Counted from the stretch's first letter, positions 1 to 9,600 are shown. The stretch: 37,360 nucleotides of DNA from Bacteroidota bacterium (GCA_013286235.1 JABDGE010000033.1:1-37360), one strand, 5' to 3'. A program made the numbers and translations. The notes: generated by a model not told the origin, from the sequence alone.

Positions 1-2360
1 GCCGTATTTCCATCGCCATCAACCAGCGTCAAAATATGCTTTCCAGGAGGCGGGTTTAAGGCCAATTGGTGAAAATCTTTGGTTTCGCCGACGTAATCAT
101 CATCGAGGTGCCAGAATATTTTGATCCCGTTTTGCCGGTGGGCGGCGTTAAAGACTACCCGGCCGCGGCTGCCATCCGCCTCGAGTGGAACATATATTTT
201 GGCGCCTTCCTTGGGATAAATAATTTCCATGGGGTTGCCGCGCTCCCCCTGCAAACAATCCCGGCGAAAAGGTGGGAGCACATGATAGGCATAGCTTTTG
301 GCTCGATAGTAATACTCCATCGACGGCGGCAACACGAACCAGCTTTTATTTACGATCTGGTTTGGCGGCACGCAATTTCCGGTGACCTGCCATTTTCCGT
401 CGGTACTAAGGTGAACGACCTGGTGATAAGGGCAAACCGGCGCATTCAGGCCGCTTTTTGGCACATATTCCTCGTCGGTATCATCGCAGTACTCGCCGGC
501 GCGGTAGCCGCTTTGTTTACACACCTTTATTTTGACCATTTCACCCATCGGCATATCAAACCATTCGCGCGTTACCGGCAATAGCCTGAATATCTCGAAG
601 AGTGCAGGGGCCGCAGTATTTATCCCTGTCAGCCCCGGCCGGCCTTCGCCGTCGGTATTGCCTACCCAAACACCTACCACGTATTTTGGGGTGATGCCTA
701 TAGCCCAGCCGTCGCGGAAACCAAAGCTGGTGCCCGTCTTCCAGGCAATCCGCTGGGTAGATGTGAATTGCCCCCAAAGCATCTCTTCACCCGGGCGCAT
801 CACTTCTTCCATCGCTTGCAATGTATAATAGATGGAGGCGGCATCCAGCAAACCGGACTTTTGCAGGTCGGGCTTTGAACCGGAAACAGCTGAATATACC
901 GGGTTATGGTAATCGGTTGGGTCGTACTTGCCGTTATATTTGTTGTAGTGGTTCAATACCCGGGCCATATCGGCGTATGCCCCCGACAACTCCCAAAGTG
1001 TATTTTCGCCTCCGCCCAATATTAACGATAGCCCATAGTGATCGGCCGGTTTGGTTAAGGTAGTAATGCCCACTTTATGCAGCAAGTCGCAAAACCGGTC
1101 GGTTTTATATTGCTGCAGCAACCTTACGGCCGGTACGTTTAATGATCGGGCCAGCGCCTGTGAAGCCGGTACAGCGCCGTCGTACACCAAATCGAAATTC
1201 TTGGGATGAAAGCTCAATATCTGCGTGGGTATATCGGGTAACAGGCTGTTTGGCAGGATGAGCCCCTCGTGCATTGCCGCGGCATATAATAAAGGTTTAA
1301 GCGTGCTGCCCGGGCTTCGCGGGGCGTTTACTACATCAACGTCGCTTTGCATTGTCGAATCTTCCGGGTGCGAAATATTGCCCGCATAAGCAAGGGTTTC
1401 ACCGGTTTCCACATCCAGGACAACGGCGGCAATGTTGTTGATGTCGTTGGCTTTAAGCGTTTGGTGATGCCGCTCCAATATCTGGTTAACCTGCCGCTGC
1501 AATCCGGCCCGGATGCTGGTTTTTATCCGGGTATCGCCATAATCCTCACGCTGGCTGTCGGTTTTAAAGCGCTCCAGCAGGTGAGGAGCGAGTTGCGGCA
1601 GGGGCAGGGGCTTATCCGGAACGGGCTCCAGCTTCGCCAATGACGCTGTTGTGGCATCAATAATACCTTGCTGTACCAGTTTGTCTAAAAGCTCGTTGCG
1701 TTTCCGAAGGAGGATATTCCGGTTCTTACCTGGGTTCACCAGAGATGGCGAATTGGGTAAAACGGCCATGGCCGCCATTTCGCCCCAGGAAAGTTTATCG
1801 GGGTTACGCCCGTAATAGCGCCAGCACGCTGCGTCGAGCCCGACCACATTGCTGCCGAAGGGCGCATTGCTGGCATAAAGGGATAATATCTGGCTCTTTT
1901 TGCAGCGGCATTCCAGCCGTGCCGCCATAAACAATTCCTTCGCTTTGTTCCAAAAGGTGCGTTTATCTTTGGTAGCCATTCGTATTACCTGCATGGTAAT
2001 GGTGCTGCCGCCGCTCTCTACTTTTTTTGAGCGAAGGTTTTGTTTGATGGCGCGACCTATCGCGAGCACATCAAAGCCCGGATGGTGCATAAACCTTTTG
2101 TCCTCGAAGGCTATGATGCATTTGGCGAACTTGTCGGGCACTTCGGCGGTCGGCGGGAAACGCCATTGACCGTCCGTCGCGATGGAGGCACCTAACAGCT
2201 GCCCGTTGGCATCGTCGATTACATAGGAGGTTGGGCTGCGGAATAAGGGGTTGGGAAGGCAAAACCAAAACAGTAAGCCGAGGGCAAAGAAAATCAGCAA
2301 GAATATGATTACTTTTGGTTTTTTGAGACGCTGACCTATCCGGCTTAAACCCGCTTCCAT
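1..2360 (-). CDS. pbpC: Penicillin-binding protein 1C (partial, 3' end outside window)
   Basis: Bifunctional peptidoglycan glycosyltransferase/transpeptidase anchored in the inner membrane. A hydrophobic anchor spans about residues 17-34. The GT51 domain follows, with the EDKRFMHHPG motif (catalytic Glu near residue 86), GGSTITMQ (117-124) and KSQILSLYASNAPFG. The transpeptidase domain shows the active-site STLK (Ser near 352), SLN and KTGTS boxes. The visible C-terminal part resembles the BiPBP_C domain typical of the 1C subclass. About 786 codons are present and the frame is still open at base 1, so the stop lies outside. The ATG at 2360 is the only start that places the membrane anchor normally. 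Only 9 bp separate it from the start codon of the divergent glycosyltransferase, so each gene's promoter must sit inside the other's coding region. In other bacteria pbpC often neighbours an alpha-2-macroglobulin gene, which cannot be checked here. Confidence 0.93.
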   Translation of the reverse strand, partial: MEAGLSRIGQRLKKPKVIIFLLIFFALGLLFWFCLPNPLFRSPTSYVIDDANGQLLGASIATDGQWRFPPTAEVPDKFAKCIIAFEDKRFMHHPGFDVLAIGRAIKQNLRSKKVESGGSTITMQVIRMATKDKRTFWNKAKELFMAARLECRCKKSQILSLYASNAPFGSNVVGLDAACWRYYGRNPDKLSWGEMAAMAVLPNSPSLVNPGKNRNILLRKRNELLDKLVQQGIIDATTASLAKLEPVPDKPLPLPQLAPHLLERFKTDSQREDYGDTRIKTSIRAGLQRQVNQILERHHQTLKANDINNIAAVVLDVETGETLAYAGNISHPEDSTMQSDVDVVNAPRSPGSTLKPLLYAAAMHEGLILPNSLLPDIPTQILSFHPKNFDLVYDGAVPASQALARSLNVPAVRLLQQYKTDRFCDLLHKVGITTLTKPADHYGLSLILGGGENTLWELSGAYADMARVLNHYNKYNGKYDPTDYHNPVYSAVSGSKPDLQKSGLLDAASIYYTLQAMEEVMRPGEEMLWGQFTSTQRIAWKTGTSFGFRDGWAIGITPKYVVGVWVGNTDGEGRPGLTGINTAAPALFEIFRLLPVTREWFDMPMGEMVKIKVCKQSGYRAGEYCDDTDEEYVPKSGLNAPVCPYHQVVHLSTDGKWQVTGNCVPPNQIVNKSWFVLPPSMEYYYRAKSYAYHVLPPFRRDCLQGERGNPMEIIYPKEGAKIYVPLEADGSRGRVVFNAAHRQNGIKIFWHLDDDYVGETKDFHQLALNPPPGKHILTLVDGDGNT

Positions 2361-2369
2361 GATTTGCGA

Positions 2370-3095
2370 ATGAAGATACAAAAGTTATCAATTATTATTC
2401 CTGCCTATAACGAAGGTAATACGATCCATTTGATTTTAGACAAGATCAAGGCTGTAAACCTCGTTGAAAATATCCGCAAAGAGGTCATCATCATCAATGA
2501 TTTTTCCTCCGATCATACCGAACAAGCTATAGCAGATTATAAAGAGAATAATGCCGGCTTCGATATCAATTACTACAAGCACGAAACGAATAAGGGCAAG
2601 GGTGCAGCATTGCATACCGGCATTTCAAAAGCAACCGGTGAATACCTCATCATCCAGGACGCCGACCTGGAATATGACCCCGAAGAATATAACGACCTCC
2701 TGAAACCCGTTTGCAGCGGCTTTGCCGACGTGGTGTATGGTTCAAGGTTTATGGGCAATAATCCCCACCGTATCCTGTTCTTCTGGCATACCATCGGTAA
2801 CCGCTGGCTCACGTTCGCCTCCAACATGTTCAGCAACATGAACCTTACGGATATGGAAACGTGTTATAAGCTGTTCAATACAGAGTTGATCCAGTCCATC
2901 AAACTTACAGAACAACGCTTCGGCTTTGAACCTGAAGTTACTCAAAAGATTGCCAGGGTGCCGAAAATCAGGATTTACGAAGTAGGTATTTCCTATTATG
3001 GGCGTACCTACGAGGACGGCAAAAAAATTGGCTGGAAGGACGGCGTCCGTGCGATTTACTGTATTCTGAAATATGGCCTCTTTAGGGCGAAGTAA
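2370..3095 (+). CDS. GT2-family glycosyltransferase (dolichyl-phosphate-mannose synthase-like)
   Basis: Predicted cytoplasmic or membrane-associated family 2 glycosyltransferase using a nucleotide sugar. The N-terminus LSIIIPAYNEGNTI is the classic GT-A start, and a DxD-like QDADLEYDP follows near residue 95. YGSRFMG and the later MTDMETCYK-like region (NLTDMETCYKLF) are typical of DPM1-like enzymes that transfer a sugar to a polyprenyl phosphate. At about 241 aa it is the length of a stand-alone catalytic domain, with no obvious membrane tail. I chose the ATG at 2370 over an upstream TTG at 2364. It is divergent from pbpC and converges on the uridine kinase gene with one base between the two stop codons. 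The sugar and acceptor cannot be told from sequence. Confidence 0.85.
   Translation: MKIQKLSIIIPAYNEGNTIHLILDKIKAVNLVENIRKEVIIINDFSSDHTEQAIADYKENNAGFDINYYKHETNKGKGAALHTGISKATGEYLIIQDADLEYDPEEYNDLLKPVCSGFADVVYGSRFMGNNPHRILFFWHTIGNRWLTFASNMFSNMNLTDMETCYKLFNTELIQSIKLTEQRFGFEPEVTQKIARVPKIRIYEVGISYYGRTYEDGKKIGWKDGVRAIYCILKYGLFRAK
2379..2387 (-). promoter_or_regulatory. Possible -7 box for pbpC
   Basis: On the minus strand this reads TAACTTTTG, one base longer than the Bacteroidota -7 consensus TAnnTTTG, about 19 bases before the pbpC ATG. No good -33 TTTG is seen at the usual distance. It lies inside the start of the divergent glycosyltransferase gene, as the 9-bp gap requires. Confidence 0.25.
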
Positions 3096-3096
3096 G

Positions 3097-3732
3097 CTAT
3101 CTTAACACCTTTTCTCTCAACTCCTTTGAAATCGCTTCGGTAACACAAAGTATATCCCCGGCCTCATTGGTGTTATTCGTAATCACCTGGTCGCAGGATT
3201 CCTTATAAGGTAAAAGGTATTCATTGTATCCAGGGGTTACATGGTTTGTCCATCTGTAAAGCACGTCGTCATAACCATACCCGCGTTCCGCCAGGTCGCG
3301 TTTCAGCCTCCTGCCAAGGGCGACGTTATTATCCGCCTCTATAAACAGCTTAAGGTCAAGAAGCTCGGCAATTTCGTTAAAGTACAGGATAAATAAGCCT
3401 TCAACAATTACAATAGGCGCGGGCTTTATTTCAAGCATCCGGGGGACCTGATCGGGGTTGTTGAAGGTGTATTCCTTCTTCTGCACCGTTTCGCCATTGA
3501 TCAGCTTTTTGATGTCTTCGTAAAAATGCTGGCGGTCGATCGTGGTGGGCAGATCGAAATTATACAACTTGTTTTCCTCCCTGGTCATGTTATGTGCTAC
3601 AGGGATATAATAATCATCCTGCGATACCAAACAGGCCTCGGCAAGGGAAAAATGCTGCAGAAAACAATTTAAAAAAAATGTTTTGCCCGAGCCGCTGCCA
3701 CCGGCTACGCCGATGATGAACGGTTTATTCAT
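3097..3732 (-). CDS. udk: Uridine kinase
   Basis: Phosphorylates uridine and cytidine to UMP and CMP in pyrimidine salvage; a cytoplasmic P-loop kinase. The Walker A motif GGSGSGKT is at residues 11-18, followed by the SQDDYY region that carries the catalytic Asp. NFDLPTTID and the IVIVEGLFIL strand are also typical. The length of 211 aa matches the family. The first 8 bases overlap the end of the upstream LysM gene, so the two are probably translated from one message. The order DUF4905-like, LysM, udk forms a compact minus-strand operon. Confidence 0.92.
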   Translation of the reverse strand: MNKPFIIGVAGGSGSGKTFFLNCFLQHFSLAEACLVSQDDYYIPVAHNMTREENKLYNFDLPTTIDRQHFYEDIKKLINGETVQKKEYTFNNPDQVPRMLEIKPAPIVIVEGLFILYFNEIAELLDLKLFIEADNNVALGRRLKRDLAERGYGYDDVLYRWTNHVTPGYNEYLLPYKESCDQVITNNTNEAGDILCVTEAISKELREKVLR

Positions 3733-4837
3733 TGGGGCTGCCGTAGCTTAGGTCAACATGAAAACGTTTGTCAAGCGCGCCCAAGGCGTCGGCAACATTT
3801 TTTGTCATCACAATGATCACATCCTTTGTTGCTTCGGTATCTGTGAACCTGCCCACCACCTTAGCAAATGTGGTGCGGTTGGTCATGGGGTTTGTTATCT
3901 TGATCACGGTGCCTATCGGCGCAGTGCGGTGCAGTACCAGTTTTTTATTGGGGTCGAGGCCCGGATCGTCCATCCAGGTTGCCACGCCTTTTTCATTTTT
4001 TTCGAACAAGCCGAATTTATTCCCGGTTACATGCCGTTCGCTGCTGTCCTTGTTGATCACAACGACGGACGTTGTGGGCGTGGTATCAGGTTTTACCACC
4101 GCTGGAGGGGCGGGAGTTCCCGTAGCCGCAGGAGTTTGGGCTACCGCTGGCTGCTCCGCCTGAGCCGTACGAACCAGCAATACCTGGCCCGGCTGCAGGG
4201 CAGTTGAACTGAGGTTATTAAGTTTTGTAATATTATCCACGGTGGTATTAAACCGTTTGCTGATGGCATAAAGGGTTTCGCCTGCCGAGACCTTATATTG
4301 CGTGGGCGGCGCCGTATTTTGCTGAACAGGCGGCGGTGGGGCTTGTTGTACGGGCTGTTGCACCACTGGTGCCTGAACAACGGGGGCCTGGGCCGGTGGT
4401 GCGGTTACTGCTGTTTCCTCGTTCTCTTTACTGCTTTCGCTCTTGTGCTTGTGCTCCTTTTTTTCAGCCGCTTTCTGTTCTTCTTTCGTCTCGCGTCCGG
4501 CTTTCTCTTTCTTTTCCTTTTTGCTTAGTTTTTCAGGAACTTCGGCAGATTCTTTTTCTTTTGCGGATTTCTTAAAAGGTAGTTCCGTCGGTACTTCAAC
4601 AATCGCGCCGATGGTGAGCGTTGTTTTTTTACTGCCGTTATATTTCATCAGGGCCTCGGGGCTAATATGGTAGCGCCTGCCGATAGAATAATAAGTATCT
4701 TTTGCTTTTACCTTAAAAAGGATCATCTTTTTGCCGTCGTTGTTTTTTACACCAACCGAATCAATCATCGGTTTGGCCGAAAGTGTTAAGGAGGTTATTA
4801 ATACAATAATAGCGGTCAATAATAATTTAAACTTCAT
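3725..4837 (-). CDS. Secreted LysM protein with RlpA-like C-terminal domain
   Basis: Probable cell-wall-associated protein. Starting at the ATG at 4837 (rather than an upstream TTG at 4855), the first 22 residues form a signal peptide ending SLTLSAKP. One LysM-like peptidoglycan-binding repeat lies at about residues 38-83. A Lys/Glu-rich stretch and a Pro/Gln-rich linker follow, then a second, clearer LysM beginning YKVSAGETLYAISKRF. The last 100 residues contain GVATWMDDPG and PIGTVIKITNPMTNRT, which resemble the double-psi beta-barrel of RlpA-type septal lytic proteins. Family knowledge suggests a role in envelope remodelling; the enzymatic activity is inferred. It overlaps udk by 8 bp and starts 26 bp after the DUF4905-like gene. 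Confidence 0.82.
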   Translation of the reverse strand: MKFKLLLTAIIVLITSLTLSAKPMIDSVGVKNNDGKKMILFKVKAKDTYYSIGRRYHISPEALMKYNGSKKTTLTIGAIVEVPTELPFKKSAKEKESAEVPEKLSKKEKKEKAGRETKEEQKAAEKKEHKHKSESSKENEETAVTAPPAQAPVVQAPVVQQPVQQAPPPPVQQNTAPPTQYKVSAGETLYAISKRFNTTVDNITKLNNLSSTALQPGQVLLVRTAQAEQPAVAQTPAATGTPAPPAVVKPDTTPTTSVVVINKDSSERHVTGNKFGLFEKNEKGVATWMDDPGLDPNKKLVLHRTAPIGTVIKITNPMTNRTTFAKVVGRFTDTEATKDVIIVMTKNVADALGALDKRFHVDLSYGSPNE

Positions 4838-4863
4838 AATCAAATTCCTGATCAATGTTGTGG

Positions 4864-5637
4864 TTAGAGTTTTAGCATTATAAGTCCCGATCTTTTCCTG
4901 ATGTATATCAAGCGGTCTTTATGGACTATGAACGCCTCCGGCTGTAGTTTTTGTATGCCGTCGTTCAATAAATCCCTAAACACCTCCCGGTATTCACCAG
5001 GCCCGGTCTCTTCAAAAATAAAAAGCAGCTGGCTTAGCTGCCCCTGGTTTAATGCGTGCAAAGATACAATTCTAAAATAATTGTGCTCATGGTAATGGAC
5101 TAACTTCTCAACAGTACCCACGCCGACCACAGCGAACGGCAGACCATCCGCAGCTATCAGCTTCGGTACAATAACGAACGACCTCAACTCACTATCAATT
5201 GACGGTTGATAGGAACGAATCGTTGCGCCGGTCTTCACATCCGGCAAAAATAATTTTCGCGGCTGGATGCGGTTGTCGTATACAACCGGGCCATTCGCGC
5301 TAAGATGATCGAACGTTAAGTTAAAGTTGCTCCACAGCGTTTCGCCGATAAGGCCATTCAAAGCCATCAGTCCCTTATGCACCGGGCTGTTTTCGGCTTC
5401 GTAAAAGTGGAGAAGCAGAACACCGCCGTAAGCGGTTTCCAGGCCGGTGAGCCATCGTTCCGGTATTTGAATATTCTTAAAGGAAAAACCGCCATCACGC
5501 AGGCTTATCGCGCTGAAAGAGACCGACCTATCCTGGCTTTCGCGTGTTTCCACGAAGAGCGTTTCTGTCAGCTCGTCAATTTCCATCCGCCAGATGGGCA
5601 CTGCAAACTCTTCATATAGGATCGGCACTAACGGCAT
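4864..5637 (-). CDS. DUF4905-like hypothetical protein
   Basis: A 257-aa protein without signal peptide or membrane segment. Its composition is beta-rich with evenly spaced short hydrophobic strands, which suggests a beta-propeller-like fold (inference). The overall pattern is that of DUF4905, a family I associate with Bacteroidota; I recognise it from memory only. It is first in the minus-strand run DUF4905-like, LysM/RlpA, udk. Function is unknown. Confidence 0.72.
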   Translation of the reverse strand: MPLVPILYEEFAVPIWRMEIDELTETLFVETRESQDRSVSFSAISLRDGGFSFKNIQIPERWLTGLETAYGGVLLLHFYEAENSPVHKGLMALNGLIGETLWSNFNLTFDHLSANGPVVYDNRIQPRKLFLPDVKTGATIRSYQPSIDSELRSFVIVPKLIAADGLPFAVVGVGTVEKLVHYHEHNYFRIVSLHALNQGQLSQLLFIFEETGPGEYREVFRDLLNDGIQKLQPEAFIVHKDRLIYIRKRSGLIMLKL

Positions 5638-5791
5638 TGCGTCGCAAATATGGCTATATTTTATATTCCCGGTTTGGTATTGGCCTTTGTTGGGGTTGAT
5701 TTTTTTAACCTTGGTCAGTAGTCCTTTTAAAAGAATAGCAAAAAAACGCAGGCAAGGCCAGCTAATCGGAACGGGCTACCACTAATTTTTA

Positions 5792-5799
5792 TAAATTTG
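5792..5799 (+). promoter_or_regulatory. Possible -7 box upstream of proS
   Basis: TAAATTTG matches the Bacteroidota TAnnTTTG box, 35 bases before the proS ATG. No TTTG is found at the usual -33 distance, so this is a weak call. Confidence 0.35.
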
Positions 5800-5833
5800 G
5801 CGGCTATCCAAAATAGATGGTGAAATAAAGTTT

Positions 5834-7309
5834 ATGAATAATAAAGGCGTTGTAAGTAAAGAAGAAGATTATTCGCAATGGTACAATGATTTGGTAATAA
5901 AAGCCGATATGGCTGAGTATTCCCCGGTCAAAGGCTGCATGATCATTAAGCCCTATGGCTATTCCATCTGGGAAAAAATGCAGGCGGTGCTTGACGGCAT
6001 GTTTAAGGAAACCGGTCACGTTAACGCCTATTTTCCGTTATTTATACCCAAATCCTTTCTTTCGAAAGAAGCAGCACACGTGGAAGGCTTTGCCAAAGAA
6101 TGCGCCGTGGTTACCCATTACCGCCTCAAAAATGACGGAGAGGGCAATATCATAGTCGACCCGGAAGCCAAGTTGGAAGAAGAACTGATCGTGAGGCCTA
6201 CATCCGAAACCATCATCTGGAACACCTATAAGGGTTGGATACAATCCTACCGCGACCTCCCCATCCTGGTAAACCAATGGGCTAACGTGGTTCGCTGGGA
6301 AATGCGCACGCGCCTTTTTTTACGGACGACTGAATTTTTATGGCAGGAGGGACACACCGCCCACGCCACCGCCGAAGAAGCTATAGCCGAAACTGAGCAA
6401 TTGCTGGAGGTTTATGCAGATTTTGCAGAGAACTGGCTGGCCCTCCCGGTCATCAAAGGAAAAAAGACTGCCAACGAGCGTTTTGCCGGAGCACTGGACA
6501 CCTACTGTATTGAGGCATTGATGCAGGACGGCAAAGCCCTGCAGGCGGGCACATCGCACTTTTTGGGGCAGAACTTTGCCAAAGCTTTTGATGTAAAATT
6601 TACATCAAGGGAGAACAAACTGGATTACGTATGGGCGACGTCATGGGGCGTATCTACGCGATTGATCGGCGCCCTCATCATGGCGCACTCAGACGATGCC
6701 GGGCTGGTGCTGCCACCAAAGCTGGCGCCAATACAAGTGGTGATCGTTCCGATCTATAAGTTTGAAGAAGAGCTGGAAAATATTGCCGTGTTTGTAAAGG
6801 AATTAACCAAAGAATTTAAAGCCAAAGGCATTTCGTTTAAATTCGACAAGCGGGACACCCACCGCCCGGGCGCCAAGTTTGCTGAATATGAACTAAAAGG
6901 CGTGCCGCTGCGGGTAGCCATCGGCGGCCGCGACATGCAAAACGGGACGGTCGAGTTGGCGCGGCGTGATACAAAAACGAAGGAGACGGTGAGCCAGGAG
7001 GGATTAGCAGGACGGATTGAGAAATTGCTGGAGGAAATCCAGCAAAACATCTACAAAAAAGCACTGAATTTCAAGACGGAGAATACCACAGAGGTAGATA
7101 CTTATGAAGAATTTAAACGGATGCTGGATGAGGAACCTGGCTTTTTATCAGCCCATTGGGATGGCACCAGCGAAACCGAGCAATTGATAAAGGACGAGAC
7201 GAAAGCGACGATTAGGTGCATTCCCTTAAATAATAAGCAAGAAGAAGGTTTTTGTATAAGAACGGGAAAGCCGTCGAAGCAGCGGGTTATATTTGCGAGA
7301 GCGTATTGA
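5834..7309 (+). CDS. proS: Prolyl-tRNA synthetase (archaeal/eukaryotic type)
   Basis: Class II aminoacyl-tRNA synthetase that charges tRNA-Pro. Motif 2 is visible as [20 protein letters not shown], with the TRP-like loop VRPTSET just before it. Motif 3 is [20 protein letters not shown]. The anticodon-binding domain follows from about residue 290 (IQVVIVPIY), then a C-terminal zinc-binding-like extension ending in the conserved tyrosine (RAY). This is the shorter form without the editing insert, as in Bacteroidota, archaea and eukaryotes. At 491 aa it is full length. It stands alone on the plus strand, divergent from the DUF4905-like gene. Confidence 0.96.
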   Translation: MNNKGVVSKEEDYSQWYNDLVIKADMAEYSPVKGCMIIKPYGYSIWEKMQAVLDGMFKETGHVNAYFPLFIPKSFLSKEAAHVEGFAKECAVVTHYRLKNDGEGNIIVDPEAKLEEELIVRPTSETIIWNTYKGWIQSYRDLPILVNQWANVVRWEMRTRLFLRTTEFLWQEGHTAHATAEEAIAETEQLLEVYADFAENWLALPVIKGKKTANERFAGALDTYCIEALMQDGKALQAGTSHFLGQNFAKAFDVKFTSRENKLDYVWATSWGVSTRLIGALIMAHSDDAGLVLPPKLAPIQVVIVPIYKFEEELENIAVFVKELTKEFKAKGISFKFDKRDTHRPGAKFAEYELKGVPLRVAIGGRDMQNGTVELARRDTKTKETVSQEGLAGRIEKLLEEIQQNIYKKALNFKTENTTEVDTYEEFKRMLDEEPGFLSAHWDGTSETEQLIKDETKATIRCIPLNNKQEEGFCIRTGKPSKQRVIFARAY

Positions 7310-7311
7310 GG

Positions 7312-7459
7312 AGTTGGAATGTTGAAAAGTTGCAAGGTTGAAATGTTGACCAAACCGGTAAATAAACATTGAATCGAAGAGCAGCTTGCAAACGTTCCGG
7401 CCCAAAGACAATCCTCCTTAACTTTAAAACCTTTCAACATTACAATATTACAACAACCA
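7312..7459. repeat. Degenerate CAACATT-type repeat in spacer
   Basis: The proS spacer begins with short degenerate units such as GTTGGAATGTTGAAAAGTTG. The same type appears on the other strand near 7430 (CAACATTACAATATTACAAC). This repeat type is also found inside the mnmE coding region at 13100-13147. Confidence 0.6.
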
Positions 7460-8599
7460 ATGAAATTCGCAACAAAAGCTATACACGCAGGCCAGGAGCC
7501 GGATCCTTCCACAGGCGCTATAATGACGCCGATCTACCAGACATCAACCTATTGGCAAAAATCGCCGGGAGATAATAAGGGCTTTGAATATTCCCGGGGG
7601 ACAAATCCCACGCGCAAGGCATTGGAAAACTGCCTCGCTGCATTGGAAAATGCGGAGTTTGGCCTGGCATTTTCCAGCGGTATGGGGGCGACGGATGCAG
7701 TGCTGAAATTGCTGCAGCCGGGCGATGAGGTGATCACCGGGAATGACCTGTATGGAGGGTCATACCGCATATTCACAAAAATATTTGCCAATTATGGCAT
7801 CAAGTTTCATTTCCTTGATCTATCAAACCCCGAGATTGTAAGGGAGTATGTAAACGAAAATACCAAACTGATCTGGATAGAGACGCCTACCAATCCTACC
7901 ATGCAGATTGTGGATATTGAAGCGATAGGGAAAATCAGCAAAGAGAAAAATGTGCTGCTGGCGGTGGATAATACGTTTGCCTCGCCGTACCTGCAGAATC
8001 CGATCGACTTAGGGGCGGATATTGTGATGCACTCGGTAACCAAATATATCGGCGGCCATAGCGACGTAGTGATGGGCGCTTTGATGTTGAACGACGAGGA
8101 ATTATATAAGAAGCTTTGGTTCATTTACAATGCCTGCGGCGCTACGCCCGGGCCGATGGATAGTTTTTTGGTATTACGCGGCATTAAAACCCTGCACCTG
8201 CGCATGAAGGCGCATTGTGAAAACGGTAAGATAATAGCCGAATACCTGAAAACGCATCCCAAAGTGGATAAGATTTACTGGCCGGGCTTTACTGATCATC
8301 CCAATCATGATATCGCCAAAAAACAAATGCGCGATTTCGGCGGGATGATATCTATCACCTTAAAAGGCGCCGACCTGCAGGAAACCTACCGTGTGGCCTC
8401 CTCATTTAAGGTATTCTCTTTAGCCGAATCTTTAGGTGGCGTGGAGTCGTTGATCAATCACCCGGTGAGCATGACGCACGGTTCCATCCCAAAAGCGGAA
8501 CGGGAAAAAGTGGGTGTGGTGGATAACCTGCTGCGTTTCAGCGTGGGGGTGGAGGATGTGGAGGATTTATTAGAGGACATCAAGCAAGCGCTTAAATAA
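7460..8599 (+). CDS. Cystathionine gamma-synthase/lyase-type PLP enzyme
   Basis: Cys/Met-metabolism PLP enzyme of the trans-sulfuration pathway. The PLP-binding lysine is K195 in HSVTKYIGGHSD, the phosphate-binding segment is SSGMGA (72-77), and the substrate-side tyrosine/arginine is in EYSRGTNPTR (43-52). The C-terminal SLGGVESLINHP is typical. At 379 aa it is full length. The sequence alone does not securely separate cystathionine gamma-synthase (metB) from gamma-lyase (mccB/mgl) or beta-lyase, so no symbol is given. It has its own spacer upstream, and a microsatellite-like hairpin lies downstream. Confidence 0.9.
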   Translation: MKFATKAIHAGQEPDPSTGAIMTPIYQTSTYWQKSPGDNKGFEYSRGTNPTRKALENCLAALENAEFGLAFSSGMGATDAVLKLLQPGDEVITGNDLYGGSYRIFTKIFANYGIKFHFLDLSNPEIVREYVNENTKLIWIETPTNPTMQIVDIEAIGKISKEKNVLLAVDNTFASPYLQNPIDLGADIVMHSVTKYIGGHSDVVMGALMLNDEELYKKLWFIYNACGATPGPMDSFLVLRGIKTLHLRMKAHCENGKIIAEYLKTHPKVDKIYWPGFTDHPNHDIAKKQMRDFGGMISITLKGADLQETYRVASSFKVFSLAESLGGVESLINHPVSMTHGSIPKAEREKVGVVDNLLRFSVGVEDVEDLLEDIKQALK

Positions 8600-8612
8600 G
8601 TGGCAGTTTTGA

Positions 8613-8652
8613 GTAGCAGCAGCAGTATGGAAATCTTAACTGCTACTGCTAC
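8613..8652. repeat. Imperfect inverted repeat from a CAGTAG-type microsatellite
   Basis: GTAGCAGCAGCAGT and ACTGCTACTGCTAC are 14-bp arms, complementary at 13 positions, separated by 12 bases. They sit between the PLP enzyme gene and the next gene. The same short motif family expands strongly at 35.56-35.84 kb. The hairpin could reduce read-through, but there is no T-tract. Confidence 0.55.
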
Positions 8653-8666
8653 TGCAACTTAGAATC

Positions 8667-9452
8667 ATGATAGAAAATATTAAGGCATTCCTCGATTCAA
8701 AAGTAATCCAATACAACCGTCCGGAATTTATCCCTAACGATCCCATATGCATCCCGCACATGTTTTCCAAACAGCAGGACATCGAGATCATGGGGCTTTG
8801 GGCTTCGGTATTGGCTTGGGGACAGCGGGTTACCATCATCAACAAGTGCAGGGAATTGATAACGCTGATGGATGGCGCGCCGCATGATTTTATCATGAAC
8901 CACGCCGAAACCGATCTCAAGAAGCTGTTAAACTTTAAACACCGCACTTTTAACGATATTGATACCCTGTATTTTATTTCGTTTTTCAGGCATCATTATA
9001 GTAACTACGATTCTCTCGAGTCGGCATTCTTGCCCCCCAGCCTCCGCCAGATGGCGGAGGAGCACGATTTCACAGTAGAAAATTGTTTAAATTATTTTCG
9101 GTCCTACTTCTTTTCGCTACCTGAGTTTCCGCATCGCACCAAAAAACATATTTCATCCCCATCTCAAAAATCCACCTCCAAAAGGCTGAATATGTTTTTG
9201 CGCTGGATGGTGCGTAAAGACGACTGCGGCGTGGATTTTGGCATCTGGAACCACATTAAACCAGCCGACCTTATTTGCCCCTGCGACCTGCATGTAGACC
9301 GTGTAGCCCGCAAGCTTAACCTCATCACCCGTAAACAAACCGACTGGCAAACCGCTGTTGAATTAACTGACCGGTTACGGGAATTTGATCCTGTTGACCC
9401 GGTTAGATATGATTTTGCTTTGTTTGGGTTGGGGATAGAGGAAAAGTTTTAG
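8667..9452 (+). CDS. TIGR02757 family protein
   Basis: Conserved 261-aa protein of unknown function, widespread in Bacteroidota and some other phyla. The start FLDSKVIQYNRPEFIPNDPI, the LWASVLAWGQR block (44-54) and the C-terminal CPCDLHVDRVARKL plus FDPVDPVRYDFALFGLGI match the family as I remember it. No signal peptide or membrane segment is seen. A 20-bp near-palindrome at 9041-9060 lies within the coding sequence and encodes part of PPSLRQMAEE, which looks like an in-frame insertion of a dispersed repeat. The ATG at 8667 gives the family N-terminus. Confidence 0.85.
   Translation: MIENIKAFLDSKVIQYNRPEFIPNDPICIPHMFSKQQDIEIMGLWASVLAWGQRVTIINKCRELITLMDGAPHDFIMNHAETDLKKLLNFKHRTFNDIDTLYFISFFRHHYSNYDSLESAFLPPSLRQMAEEHDFTVENCLNYFRSYFFSLPEFPHRTKKHISSPSQKSTSKRLNMFLRWMVRKDDCGVDFGIWNHIKPADLICPCDLHVDRVARKLNLITRKQTDWQTAVELTDRLREFDPVDPVRYDFALFGLGIEEKF
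9041..9060. repeat. Palindromic repeat inside the TIGR02757 gene
   Basis: CCTCCGCCA and TGGCGGAGG are perfect 9-bp arms around GA. The motif is of the same kind as the GC-rich palindromes between genes at 25.86-25.95 and 26.36 kb. It stays in frame. Confidence 0.7.
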
Positions 9453-9600
9453 TTTTAGGCATTATTAACTGGTTGTTTGTTTTTCAGCGGCATTCATGAG
9501 GTCGCTTCGCTTAGTTTCACCGATTTTGGCACTTCACGGGCATTTTGTTTTTGCATAACCTTTACTAACTTAGCAAAAGTTAATGCCTTGACACTTTATC

